Source: Hymenolepis diminuta (taxonomy: Eukaryota; Platyhelminthes; Cestoda; Cyclophyllidea; Hymenolepididae). Taken from it: DNA of 64,000 bases. Shown piece after piece: positions 32,736-43,475 of this stretch. Within the stretch, counting starts at the first letter, position 1, and every line of letters begins with the position of its first letter. Made by a program: the position numbers and the translations under genes. Where the stretch lies: contig CAADRB010000008.1 of NCBI GenBank assembly GCA_900708905.1, positions 1,848,390 to 1,912,389 on the forward strand, in the 5' to 3' direction. The notes beneath the pieces are model-generated. The model was not told the origin of the DNA. It did no database searches and saw only the letters and a program-made list of their open reading frames with translations.

Positions 32736-35084
32736 TTAAAATACCAGTTTCTTGCGGGTATGAATTTGGGCATGTCGACGAAGATCGTACATCCGGACAA
32801 ACGTTGCGGTGCACTCTTGACAGGCATAGGGTCTTTCACCCGTATGCCGACAAATGTGCTCCCGAAGTTTGTTCAATTTGGGGAACACCTTTTGACAGTT
32901 CTCAATAGGGCAAACATGTCGACGCTTCCCAAATGCACAAGTAACAACTAAGGCTTTTTCAGCCAGCGCAGAAGCTGACGGAGTTGCAGCCGCCTTGCTG
33001 GAACGTTGAGCGAGATTTGATTTAGGACTTCGATTAGGCAGAGCCGTAACTGGTGAAGGTACCGCACTTATTGGTACTTTAGCGGGAGGAGGAGGGAACT
33101 TATTAATCGAGTTAGGTGTAGTTTCCGCGGTAGTATGCTTTGGTGCAGTTGTTACAATCGGCTGGAGCTGAACTGGAGCTGAAGACGTTAACGCCTGGAA
33201 GAGATTCAAAATAGTTGCCTGAGGTTTAGGAGGAGTTTGCGACACCAAGCCAATAGTTTGTGGGAATACAGGAGTCGAGCTCGATACAACCAGTGGTGCT
33301 GATGAAATAAGACTCGGTTTAGCGGAATCTTCCACCACTTCTGGCTTCTCGATTTTCCCCTTTTTTTCCGAGGAATGAATTGTTAAATGACGTTTTAATC
33401 CATACTGACGACTGAATGCAGCCTTACAGCCCTCCCTATCACAAACAAATGGTCTTTCACCAGAATGAGATCGAATATGCTCCATTAATTTGTTCATTTT
33501 GGAGTAGACCTTTCCGCAGTTATTAAAGAGACAAATATGATTCTTTTTCTCGTCAACACGATAGGGATATTTATGGGAGATCTTATGCCGTTTTAAGTCC
33601 TCAATATTGAAAAATCGCAGCGTACACTTTGGATAATCGCAGAACACAGGTCCAATTCCAGTATGCTTGCACATATGCTGATAAAGCCGATGTCTTCTAG
33701 CATATGAGGCATTGCAACTAGGAAATGGACAGGAGAATATAGACTGGGCTTGATTTCCATTACCAGACTTTTCCAACTTTTCATTTTCGGTCAGTACCGA
33801 GGTAACAAGAAGTGTCTTTTTTGTTTTTGAGAGTAATGCTTCAACTTTCAGCTTATCCTCATGCAATGCTGAATGTTCATGCAGATCACGCCGTCTTTTA
33901 AACCGCGAGGTACATCCAGCAACTGGACAAACAAACGGTCTCTCACCAGTATGAATTCTGATGTGTTCCACAAGGTTATATCTCGATTGAAAAGCTCTGC
34001 CACATCCTGAATACGGACAAATATGTTTCTTGGGTCGAGAATGGATTTTAACGGACTTCAACACAACCCCATTCCTAGTTAACATTCCAGCAATGGGGGG
34101 ACTTCGCTTTCCGCTATTTGTTGAAGAAGACGAAGGTTCCGATGGTTCTTGAACGGGAACAGGCTTGGGAGCACTTTCCATATCCGATACTACTTCAGAT
34201 TTTGTTGAAACTTCCTTAGTAACCAAAGGAGTAGGGGAAGTGCAGTTCACTTCTTGATTGGCAGAAATCAAGCTCGTTAAAATAGGGTTGGTCTGTGGTA
34301 AATTCCCAATAAGAGGCTGTGAATTACCGTTATTCCTTAATGACAACAAACCGGGAAGAGAGGTAGACATAGAGGTCGCCAGACTGATTAAAACTCCAAG
34401 AAGTTGATTAATTTCCGAGATTTGGAGACACATATTCGCATTTCCCTCACCAGAGCACTGCTGAGATAAATTCAACATGGAAGATGAAATGCTATTCGCC
34501 AACTGAGCTAACATAGTTGCTGTGGAACAGTTAATAGCTATTCCATAGGTAAGGGGATCATTAGAAAGAAGGCTGCGTACGCCAGAATTTGAGAAGACAT
34601 TTTGTAGGGGGGAAACAACTGGCTGCGCAGAGGAAAGATTGAGGAGTTGAGCTGCCTGAAGACCAGTTAGAGGTTGTACCATGAAAGACGCTTGCGATTG
34701 TTGTGGAGTAGCATTGTTGCTTTGAGTGGTCTGTTGTATGGACAAAACATTGGAATTTGGAGTAACGATTATCCGAGGCGTCTGATTTAAGTTATTTTCC
34801 GCCTTTGATTTCGCATTTATAGCTTGGATAAGCTGATTGAGTATAGTGGAATCTGCGGAAATATCATTTCTGAAAGAATATAGAGCACTGGGTTGAGAAG
34901 TAGGAGCTGAGACAGTTTCTTGTTTGAGTCTATCCTCATCCGGGTCGGTAGGTTCGACAACAATAATCTCCTCCCCATCCTCAGTACTCATAGTAATAGG
35001 TCTCTTGAAAGAATTAGAATCCATGTTCTTATTGAAGGGAGAAGTTAGTGAAAAGACACTATCATTGGTAAGGGAGTCGAGCAT
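32736..35084 (-). CDS. C2H2 zinc-finger transcription factor, eight fingers in four pairs
   Basis: A single uninterrupted ORF of 782 aa. The start is the first ATG (35084) after an in-frame TAA upstream; an upstream GTG is not used here. The N-terminal 340 residues are Ser/Asn/Gln/Pro-rich with an acidic patch (residues about 36-52) and the two blocks shared with the gene at 4363 (about 182-202 and 224-248). Fingers 1-2 lie at about 355-408, 3-4 at 450-506, 5-6 at 516-571 and 7-8 at 724-781. Seven have a C-x4-C spacing (such as CPYSGC and CPIENC) and the last has C-x2-C. TGERPF/TGERPY/SGERPF linkers join most pairs. A low-complexity Ala/Pro/Ser region separates fingers 6 and 7. It is expected to be a nuclear DNA-binding regulator; the target is unknown. 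No named ortholog is claimed. Confidence 0.95.
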   Translation of the reverse strand: MLDSLTNDSVFSLTSPFNKNMDSNSFKRPITMSTEDGEEIIVVEPTDPDEDRLKQETVSAPTSQPSALYSFRNDISADSTILNQLIQAINAKSKAENNLNQTPRIIVTPNSNVLSIQQTTQSNNATPQQSQASFMVQPLTGLQAAQLLNLSSAQPVVSPLQNVFSNSGVRSLLSNDPLTYGIAINCSTATMLAQLANSISSSMLNLSQQCSGEGNANMCLQISEINQLLGVLISLATSMSTSLPGLLSLRNNGNSQPLIGNLPQTNPILTSLISANQEVNCTSPTPLVTKEVSTKSEVVSDMESAPKPVPVQEPSEPSSSSTNSGKRSPPIAGMLTRNGVVLKSVKIHSRPKKHICPYSGCGRAFQSRYNLVEHIRIHTGERPFVCPVAGCTSRFKRRRDLHEHSALHEDKLKVEALLSKTKKTLLVTSVLTENEKLEKSGNGNQAQSIFSCPFPSCNASYARRHRLYQHMCKHTGIGPVFCDYPKCTLRFFNIEDLKRHKISHKYPYRVDEKKNHICLFNNCGKVYSKMNKLMEHIRSHSGERPFVCDREGCKAAFSRQYGLKRHLTIHSSEKKGKIEKPEVVEDSAKPSLISSAPLVVSSSTPVFPQTIGLVSQTPPKPQATILNLFQALTSSAPVQLQPIVTTAPKHTTAETTPNSINKFPPPPAKVPISAVPSPVTALPNRSPKSNLAQRSSKAAATPSASALAEKALVVTCAFGKRRHVCPIENCQKVFPKLNKLREHICRHTGERPYACQECTATFVRMYDLRRHAQIHTRKKLVF

Positions 35085-35600
35085 AATAGGAACGTGGGTA
35101 ACCAGAGACACACAGGATTAACACGGTGTCGTAATAGACAGAAAGAAAGACGGGGCTTTACGCACAACCCCGCAACAAGAATCCGTCAAATGAGGCGACT
35201 AGTTTAATGCGAGTTGTCCTCCCTGCTTGCAATATGCAGCCAGGATTCCACCAATAACAGCGCAACCTTGGCGTGGGTCAAAGCACGCGCAAGCGTACCC
35301 GCGCTAGCAATCGCATGTGAGACAGACACGTCCGCACCACACACATCCACCCCGCACTCTCTCCAAGGCGACACGTATACATCATACGCGGTCCGTGCGC
35401 GTACACCATGCTAACTCTCGCTCTTATGCCACCCCGCCCCATCAAAAATCGAGCAGACCCCTACTGACCCTCTGATTGGCTAATCGCCTCTAGACCAACG
35501 TGCTACCAACTCTCAACTAACCACCTACTGAATGCCTGGCCGCCAAACAATCTCTACGATCGAAACTACAGCCGGTCTTTTGAAGCATGGCTACCTTCTT
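35085..35600 (-). promoter_or_regulatory. CpG-richer 5' flank of the zinc-finger gene
   Basis: Much richer in GC and CpG than its surroundings (for example GCGCAAGCGTACCCGCGC near 35290). GATTGGCTAATCG near 35475 acts as a CCAAT box on the minus strand. No clear TATA. Consistent with a promoter plus 5'UTR for the gene starting at 35084. Confidence 0.5.
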
Positions 35601-38223
35601 TTGCATAGTCCCAACACAATCATGCGTACTTACACGGTGACCCATCTACCTATCTGCTGCCTCACATGACCTCCTTCTAGTGGTGTTAGATACTGCAGGA
35701 TTTGTTCTTAATATACTCTATGCACGCGTAAATATCGATCCAGTAAACTCAAGACGCATGGTGTTAGCCTGGTGCACACTTGATTGGAGTTAAGGAAAAC
35801 TTGAGGATCTAGCTGAACACTGTTCATCTCTCATGGCTTAAACTTCAACAGGAGACGTGAAAACTAAGTAGAAATTTAAAAATCTAAAAATAACCCAGAC
35901 TTACTCATTCTTTTCGATCATATTAAAAACCGTCACAAAAGTCTCTTAAAGTCCTGCTGCTGGTTTGGTTGAAAAGGGTACTGCGATAAAAGTGTGTTAC
36001 TTTGATTACTTTTCGAAATTTCTATTAGTATAAAAATCGTGTACTTGGAATTCTATAAAAATGCTGACCAGTTAACACTAGATTCTCTAATATGGGCACT
36101 TAAAGAGTAGTTGAGTAGAAAACCCAATCCAACAGAGTTAAGTAGATTTCACCCTGATATTAACAGTGTATGTTCCTTTTACTCAGTATAAGGAAGTAAT
36201 TAGCTAAGGCTTTTCAAACATCTACAAATGAATTTTCTGGGCAATAAATACAGGAGTTCCTAGGTTTATGGAATTTGAAGATATTAATCCGTTTTGTTTA
36301 ATTTGAGCTTCCTACTTCCTTATTATTTTAGAGTGATACAGACAGTGGAAATTTGAGTTGATTTGAGCTGATTTCCTTTACCATCCGCTCTAGTACGTTC
36401 TGCTGTGATAAAAATTGTAATTTGTCTTACCAGCATGCTCTTAACTGTAAAAAGATACAAATAATTCGCAGTGACATGACCAATCACGGAAATAAATCAA
36501 CCTGTCAGTAAACTCCGAATATGGTGGGCATAATCTCACTCATGAACCTGAGAATCAATTCATTAAATATGAACATCAGCACGTTGCGCAGTGTACCATA
36601 CTTTTCATGGAAAAATGGGAAACTCAATTTTTCCAGAATCCAAATTAAATCAGAAACTTTTGGAAAATTGATGCTCTTTTTGTCATTACCAACCCCTCTT
36701 CTCTTTCATTAAGGTAAAAGTGGACAACCTGATGAGTCCAGAATTCAAATCTATTAAGACCCTTTTCATACGCTGATTGGTTCACGGCTTCTACTCTATG
36801 CCCTACTCCTTAACCATTTAAGAGATCTTTTACTGTTCCATATAGATAGATATTTTCCAGTGATGAAAATTACTATTTCTTCTGCATCTGGGGTTAAAGT
36901 TATAAGAAGGATTAATACAGTGTTATTTTAGCATTTTATTAAAAATGAAAAAAATTCAGGTTATTTGATTAAAAGACCAGTTAAAATTCTTTTATAAATA
37001 GCCTTATATAGTGTGTCCATGAAGTATGAAGAGAGTGATATTTTTTGACGATTTCTTCACGAATTTCAACATAAAAATATCTTTTCATGAGATATTCGGG
37101 AATACTAAGTTTAGCCGATGCTTATTTTAGTGGCTCTTAATTGAAAACTAACCTGAATGTCGATATTTCACGCAATATGTTTTGTGATCAAATAGTAGAA
37201 GGAAACAAACATCTGGAAGCTACCAGGTTTATAAGATTGAGCGATGAAATCAATTCTCTTTTCACAGTTACAATACGGTTATGGAATAAAAGTTTTTTGT
37301 GCTGTTATTTGTCTTACTTATGTAATTGAATGTTTTCCAGATTAACACAATCACGTTTTGTCTTTGTTTTCAGATTCAGTTGATTTCTTATCTGTGTCGT
37401 CTGACGTATCCAATATCAAAAAATTTTGGACTGATATAAAGCTTGGTGTTACTGCAATAGCTGTTAGGTCCATTTCCACCTAGAATCCAAATTTTACTCC
37501 GAATTATTCATACCTAGCCATAAATGCCTGTAGAATAAGTTGATAAAGTGGTTTAATCTATCCCCGATAGAGAAGATTTAGTTAAATCAGACCGTTTCTT
37601 TTTTCTTGATTCGGAGCTTTCGCTAAAGGTCCATTCTCGAATCACTTTATTTGAGTCGAGATATTACCTCTTTATATTCAAATTCTTTTGGTGAATTTTT
37701 TTCGTTGTTTGTTGGTTGAGTTGTCAGCATGATCTGCAACTTCAGTTCAAAATGTCAAAAGATGGCAAATTTTCGTATGGCTCGAACCAGAGGAATGTAG
37801 ACTAATATCGCACTTCTAAATAAATGAAGTCGAATAAGTTCTCAGGAGTAGTGCAAATTATTGAAAGTCTTTGATAAAATTAAGTTGTATTGTCCTACCA
37901 AGCTATAGGGACTTGGTATTTTACTCAAAAAACTTCCGCATTGATAGTCAAATAGACGCTAAACAAATTTAAAGGAAAATCAGATCTAAAAAATAATTTA
38001 ATATTTTAGGCTCAACTCAGAAGTAGGTACAATAGCCGCTCAAGAAAGTGGATCCATCATTGAATTTTCACATTTTAAAGTCAAATATAATAGAACTTCT
38101 AATCTAAGACTTGAATCCTAATGGGAGGTAGTTTTTTAGTCTCACCTTTAAGTCAAATAGGGCCTTCTAAAAATCAGACCAATTTCGTCTCGATGACCCA
38201 CACAAATCTCAAACTAGCACAGA
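35601..38223. other. Non-coding stretch containing one family C copy
   Basis: Family C at 36472-36660 is listed separately. A mariner-end-like GTGTGTCCATGAAGTATG at about 37013 has no partner. No gene is supportable. Confidence 0.4.
36472..36660 (+). repeat. Dispersed repeat family C, copy 1
   Basis: GACATGACCAATCACGGAAA, ATAATCTCACTCATGAACCT and TTTTTCCAGAATCC match 50152-50310 in order. Confidence 0.65.
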
Positions 38224-38460
38224 AAGGTGGCAGTGCGGTTTAGCGTGCTAGACGCGGTGCACTCACACAAGGCTGTTGCTATTGCCAGCACACCTTTGCA
38301 CCACCATATGTGGACACACATGTGCACACACATCTTGGGCTCAATCGATATAAGGACACGCATGCAAACATCTCTCTTAGACAACACGCTCATTGGCTGT
38401 GTGCTGATTGGTTGTTGCTATGGCTGTATGGGCGTAGTTGCCAGCACACACACCGTAGAG
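38224..38460 (+). promoter_or_regulatory. SINE-like head followed by a CCAAT/X-box-like island
   Basis: GGTGGCAGTGCGGTTTAGCG at 38225 resembles a SINE/tRNA A-box head. Downstream are two direct CCAAT-type sites (CATTGGCTG, GATTGGTTG near 38393-38413), GTTGCTATGGC, and TTGCCAGCACAC at both ends of the block. No coding exon follows within recognisable distance. Confidence 0.35.
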
Positions 38461-38913
38461 TAATGAGTCAAAACATGTAATCCTATTGAGCATACGTAAG
38501 CTTATATTTGGGAGTAGATCATTTCTACCGTTAGTTTTGCCATATGCCTACCCCATGATGTGGGTCAAATAAGCTAGTTAGAGATTCACTATTAAATACT
38601 AAGGGAGAAAGGTAGTTTTAATAGTGCTGACATATCATACTGATTGTCGAACATTAATGACTATCCGCTATCCCCATTGACAGCTTTGATTCTAGGGCCT
38701 TATCCAGATCCAAGGCTATAAGAGGGAAGGCGAGAGTGAACCTTTTTGAGCCCGACTACTTAGCTCTTTGTTTACAAAGAGTGAGGTAATAAATAATTAT
38801 GGAAAGCGTTGAATGCTAATGAATAATTTGGACACTGGGTCAAAACCATCAATCCGACTCCTGATAATAGCCAACATCTTGAGCACTGTCTGTGCAGTCA
38901 TACTCTCATCAAC

Positions 38914-38962
38914 TTCGGTGAGTCAGCTGCAGATTAATAAAACTGAACACCTGCAGATTAAT
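38914..38962 (+). repeat. Short shared segment D, copy 1
   Basis: GTGAGTCAGCTGCAGATTAA recurs at 56904. Here CTGCAGATTAAT itself is also repeated 20 bp later. Similarity beyond the 20 bp is weak. Confidence 0.4.
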
Positions 38963-40734
38963 TGGACCGTTTTAGTTTTGTCCTATAACTTTTCGATGAC
39001 TCTAAGACTTCACGCTCATCTGCCAATGATACTTTCAAGTAGGGACCATTAATGATCTGTATTATTTACTTTAGGAACTGTAGTAGAACTAATCAAGGAG
39101 ATGTCTGGACAGTGAAGTGTGAAACATTAAACGTTTAACTATTTATAAATGACTAAGCAGGGGATTCATCAATCCACTTATTTGGGTCACTGGTCGGTTC
39201 AGGTAACGACAGACTGGAGAATTGGGTTGAATATGCACAAATCGCAAGGGGACTTGAAGTGATAAATAAATATACGAATAGGATCTCACACCATGTCAGT
39301 TCAGGTCTGAACAGGTTGGTTCGACAGACGTCAATATGGAAATAAAGCTTTGGTTTCACATATAAGTTAAATCAATAAACGCATACTAGCAAGTTCTACT
39401 GAGTTGTATTCCCAGGCTTAATAGCTGACAAACTAACTTTGAACGGGGAAATGAAACTTAAATTACCAAAAGATCAGGAGGTCATATGTCTCAAATTTTA
39501 GCATCGGAATCCAAAATGAAAGACTAGATGAACTTAAAATCTATTTGCTTGTGACTAAACGTACCTATGCAAAATTTCAACGTTACTTTTAGAATGGATT
39601 TGTAATCTATTGATGATGGAGCCACTTGTAACCCTGAAGCAAAGCCTATACTCCATGGCATAAACCGTAATCGACCTTTAAAAGTGTTTCAATAAATAAG
39701 GAGGTATTCTCCTCATTCTCATTCACGGAGCGCTAATTTGTTTCTATGCCTATCCCATTATAATTTAGGCTGGTTTTAGTGAGCGTACATGCCCACTTTA
39801 AAACACAATTTATTCTCATCCAATTAGATAATGACTGAAGAAGAACCAAAAGTTGGCAATTCAATCTATTCATTTTTATTATTATCAAATGCAAAGGACA
39901 ATCCTGATTGAACATGTGGGATTATTAAAAACAAACTTACTATAAATATCTACCCATATCCGCAGAAATGGCTTCTGTTATTTCTCGTGGTGATGAATCA
40001 TTACAGAAGTACATGTCAGTAACTGTCATGCAAGAATCGGTTCTATTGTATGTTCTATTATAAAGTCAAAATCGGTTTAAGAGAGAGTGGGATAATGCTT
40101 ATGTGAAATCTCAAATAAAACAACATTGTACGTGTTCTTTTCACGTTCTTTTAGTTAACAAATTGGATAATAAATGAATCATTTGACTTACAAATTATGA
40201 AGTTAATTCCCAATTTCTCTATATTTCAACCGATTACTAATGCTCTCTCAATTCTCTGTCTGGTTTTCACTGAAAGCCATTTACACGCTGTAGAAGTATA
40301 GAATGTATTCAATTGGGTTAGTTAATGTGCAGACGATATGTAGATTATCCCACGCATACAAACGTCTAGTAGGCGGATGCACAACTGGCTATCACTAGTT
40401 TGTTTGAGTATACAGAGGTTTGTGAGTACAGATGGTAATGGATTTTAAGTGCGCCTACTTATACTTGAGTGTAATTTTGTTAATTTTAATACCCCACAAA
40501 ACCTATTTTTCAACTTAGTGGTTTCATAGTTGCTGCATACCCTCTCATCGACTCTGTCATATTGGCGTCTTATAGTAGCTGAGTTCTCGTATCTTGAAAG
40601 GACACCAATACTGTCATTTTTCTCCAATCTACGTTTCATCTTCAAGGCTAAAGTCCGCAAAATAGTATATTGCATATAGCTTGTAAATTTCTACTAAGCT
40701 AAAATTTCAAGGCTATCACATCTCCGCTTTGTCA
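38963..40734. other. Non-coding stretch
   Basis: No gene or repeat recognised. Confidence 0.4.
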
Positions 40735-40925
40735 AGACCGTAATCTACTGAATAGCATGAAGTGGCGAGATCAACCATCAGGATTAAAAAACCAATATGC
40801 AAAAGCATATGCTGCAATCAAGAGGACCAATCGTGAAATTAGAATTTTAGAAGATGAGCTACCCATTTAATGAATATTTTACAACTCGTGAGACTTTGAT
40901 ACCCTGACGTAGCTCTCAGCATCCC
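40735..40925 (-). repeat. Family B, inverted copy
   Basis: GCTGCAATCAAGAGGACCAA, GTGAAATTAGAATTTTAGAA, CCCATTTAATGAATATTTTA and TTTGATACCCTGACG: the longest clear inverted family B copy. Confidence 0.7.
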
Positions 40926-41933
40926 TTTAATCATTTCAGTTCCTTCTTACAACTACAAATTGTATTTTTATCTTACTGAGGATAATATTGCTAATAATAC
41001 CGAACACATTTATTCTACTATGAAATATTTGAAATAATAAGAAAAATTACTTTGATCATGCTGGAAATAAATTTGAGGTTCTAAATAATTGGTCGGCTTG
41101 AGAAAGACGATTAAATTTTCTAAATATCTCAGAGAGAGATAAGAGAAGGTTAACACAGAAAACAATAGACATCTAGCATTGAACAGATCTGGACTAAGTC
41201 ACCGTCATCTATGAGATTTAATTCGGAATTCAACCAACACATAGTGTGACAGTGTTTACATAAAGCGAAAGAGGGTAAACATAAGTAAATATATAGATTT
41301 ATTATCATTATGAAATTCCATGTAACATCTTAATGAAGAAGGTCAGGTCAGCATAAGCGTAGGTGCTATCTCAAATTTTGTTTGGTTACATGTAAGTTCA
41401 TAAGTCTGATTGTGCAGTTCATGCCTAAATTAGGTTCTGGATGATAATTCGGATTTTAGATGACTCAAAGGTTGAGGAGTCAAGCCAACCTTATTCTATC
41501 ATCGAAAACCAAGAGGATGGATGGTGAATACATTTCGATCACACACGAATGGAATGTTAGTAATGTCATTGCAGTTATTTCTGTTACTATATCTACTTTG
41601 ATTTCCAGATGGATACTCCATGAATAGATAAGAGAATCACTTGTGATTTCATATACAGAGACAAGTCATGCAACTATGAAAAGTAAAAAAAGCAATAAAA
41701 ACATGTAGGCAGTACCCTTTTTGATTGTGGACTGATTGTCGGTAGGTGCACGGGTATAGCTGTAGACGCTCAATTAATTTTGGTACATATACCCCATTGT
41801 TGAGTGTGTATGCTTATGCTTGAGTATATTTTAGGCCACTCTACTGAAATTCTGAGGTTATCACTAAACGTATGGGTTTAACTGTTGGTATATATATATA
41901 TATATATATATATTTCTGTGTTCATGAAGGTAT
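40926..41933. other. Non-coding stretch with a (TA)n microsatellite
   Basis: Uninterrupted TA repeat at 41889-41913, immediately left of a SINE. No gene recognised. Confidence 0.5.
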
Positions 41934-42140
41934 ATGAGTCGGTTAACACCTTTTTCTACAAAAGGCATAGGTCACAGATTCGATTACCATTGAATTCACA
42001 CCCCGGGAGTGGAATGGCCAACCTCATTGTTTAGGTCTGGCTAATGAAGAGGGTAGCAGAACCTAATTTCCTCACCGGGAAACCTCCCTCTGCCCAAGAA
42101 AAAAGTTGGAAACACTTTCTTAAATGGGCCTGGGAGTTAT
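41934..42140 (+). repeat. tRNA-derived SINE, copy
   Basis: GTCGGTTAACACC head, CACAGATTCGATTACCATTG as B box, GAGTGGAATGGCCAACCTCA, TTTCCTCACCGGGAAACCTC and tail GGAAACACTTTCTTAAATGG. Confidence 0.7.
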
Positions 42141-42714
42141 GAGCCGGGTCATATAAGTACTTGCGAAGGTGACCACCTGAGGATATCGCGTGTTGATGAC
42201 TCAGCCCAAGTACCCTGTGCACGACCGTCAAGTTAACGGTCACGAGATCGATGCTCATTGATGCTCATGCTGTGATCCGAATGGTCAACAACAAGGTAAG
42301 TAAAATGTGGGATGCTCATTAAAAGGCTCCAGGATACTGTTCCTCTACTCAGGTCAGGTACTGTTAATAGGCTTCGAAAGTTGGAACGCTTATGAATCAA
42401 TGAGTTATGAGTTTGTGTACTTACACACAATTGATATTTATATTTAAGCAAGTTTTGGATGTCAGGAATAACGTTAGATGTCCCAAAGATCGGTAAACCA
42501 AGCTACCCATGCATTATCATCGAGAATTAAGTGAGAGGACAAAATGAGTGTTTGAAATAATAGTATAATACCATATCAGTGCTGTGTTTAGGCACGAGTT
42601 CTCTACCTTCCTGAAAACTTAAGTATCAATAGATAGCTTATTAATATCTATCTCAGCTCTACTATCACATAGGATCATTTTGCCTTCTCAGTCATTGTTG
42701 GAAGAAAATATGAA

Positions 42715-42905
42715 TTGAGGTGGCAAAACCGACCTTTCTTGATTAAAAATCGGTCAATAAGCACTGAACACCATAGGAAAGCATTTCTGCAATCAAGAGA
42801 ACGAATAATGAAATAAGAATTTTAGAACGTGGACTACAATCCTAACTCAAAAGTCAACTGAAGTAAGACTCTCTGATACCATTAAGTTGCTATCTGAATC
42901 AATTT
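42715..42905 (-). repeat. Family B, inverted copy
   Basis: GTCAATAAGCACTGAACACC, CATTTCTGCAATCAAGAGAA, ATGAAATAAGAATTTTAGAA and CTCTGATACCATTAAG match family B reversed. Confidence 0.7.
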
Positions 42906-43419
42906 GATTGCTCGTATTTCTCACTTGTTAGGTTTTGCTTCTCGTAGTTAAAAATTGTGAAATTTTTTATTATTGTGAATAGTAATTATTGTAGAAAAGG
43001 GACCTAATCAAAATTGAAAAAAATGCCATTTCAAACCTTAATGATTGATAAGCATGAGGTTGTAAAGAGTACGCCTATTGATTACATACAAGCTGCCATT
43101 AGGTATAAGGGTGCAGCTTGGGTACAAAGAGTAGTTGAAATATTAATTTTGAGTCAAAATATTAGTGGATTCCGTTTCTTCATTTAATTTCGTTATGAAC
43201 TTAGATAAATGGGATTTGGATAATATGAAGGTTAAAATATCAAGCTTTAAAGCGGTCGAGCTCATTTTGGAAAGTTTACCAGCAGTTATCATGGGAGGAG
43301 GGACAGTACCAAGATCCTCTTTGGTTAGAAACTCTAATTCTACCACTCTATCTATTGCCTGGACTTAACTAGTGTATTTGAGCATCCTAATCTGAGTGTG
43401 TATCGAAGGGTACCGAATC

Positions 43420-43475
43420 CATGGCTACTGGTTTCGCAGACGAAAACTTGAACCACTGCGCATACAAATAACACA
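43420..43475 (-). repeat. SINE head fragment, inverted
   Basis: GGTTTCGCAGACGAAAACTT followed by GAACCACTGCGCAT resembles the reversed tRNA-like head. The body is absent. Confidence 0.35.

Noticed and set aside
37011..37040. GTGTGTCCATGAAGTATG resembling a mariner terminal repeat
   Set aside because: No inverted partner and no transposase fragment were found nearby.
43143..43368. Open frames on both strands over the same 200 bp, possible exon
   Set aside because: Neither strand has a convincing acceptor and donor pair, and neither product shows a domain.
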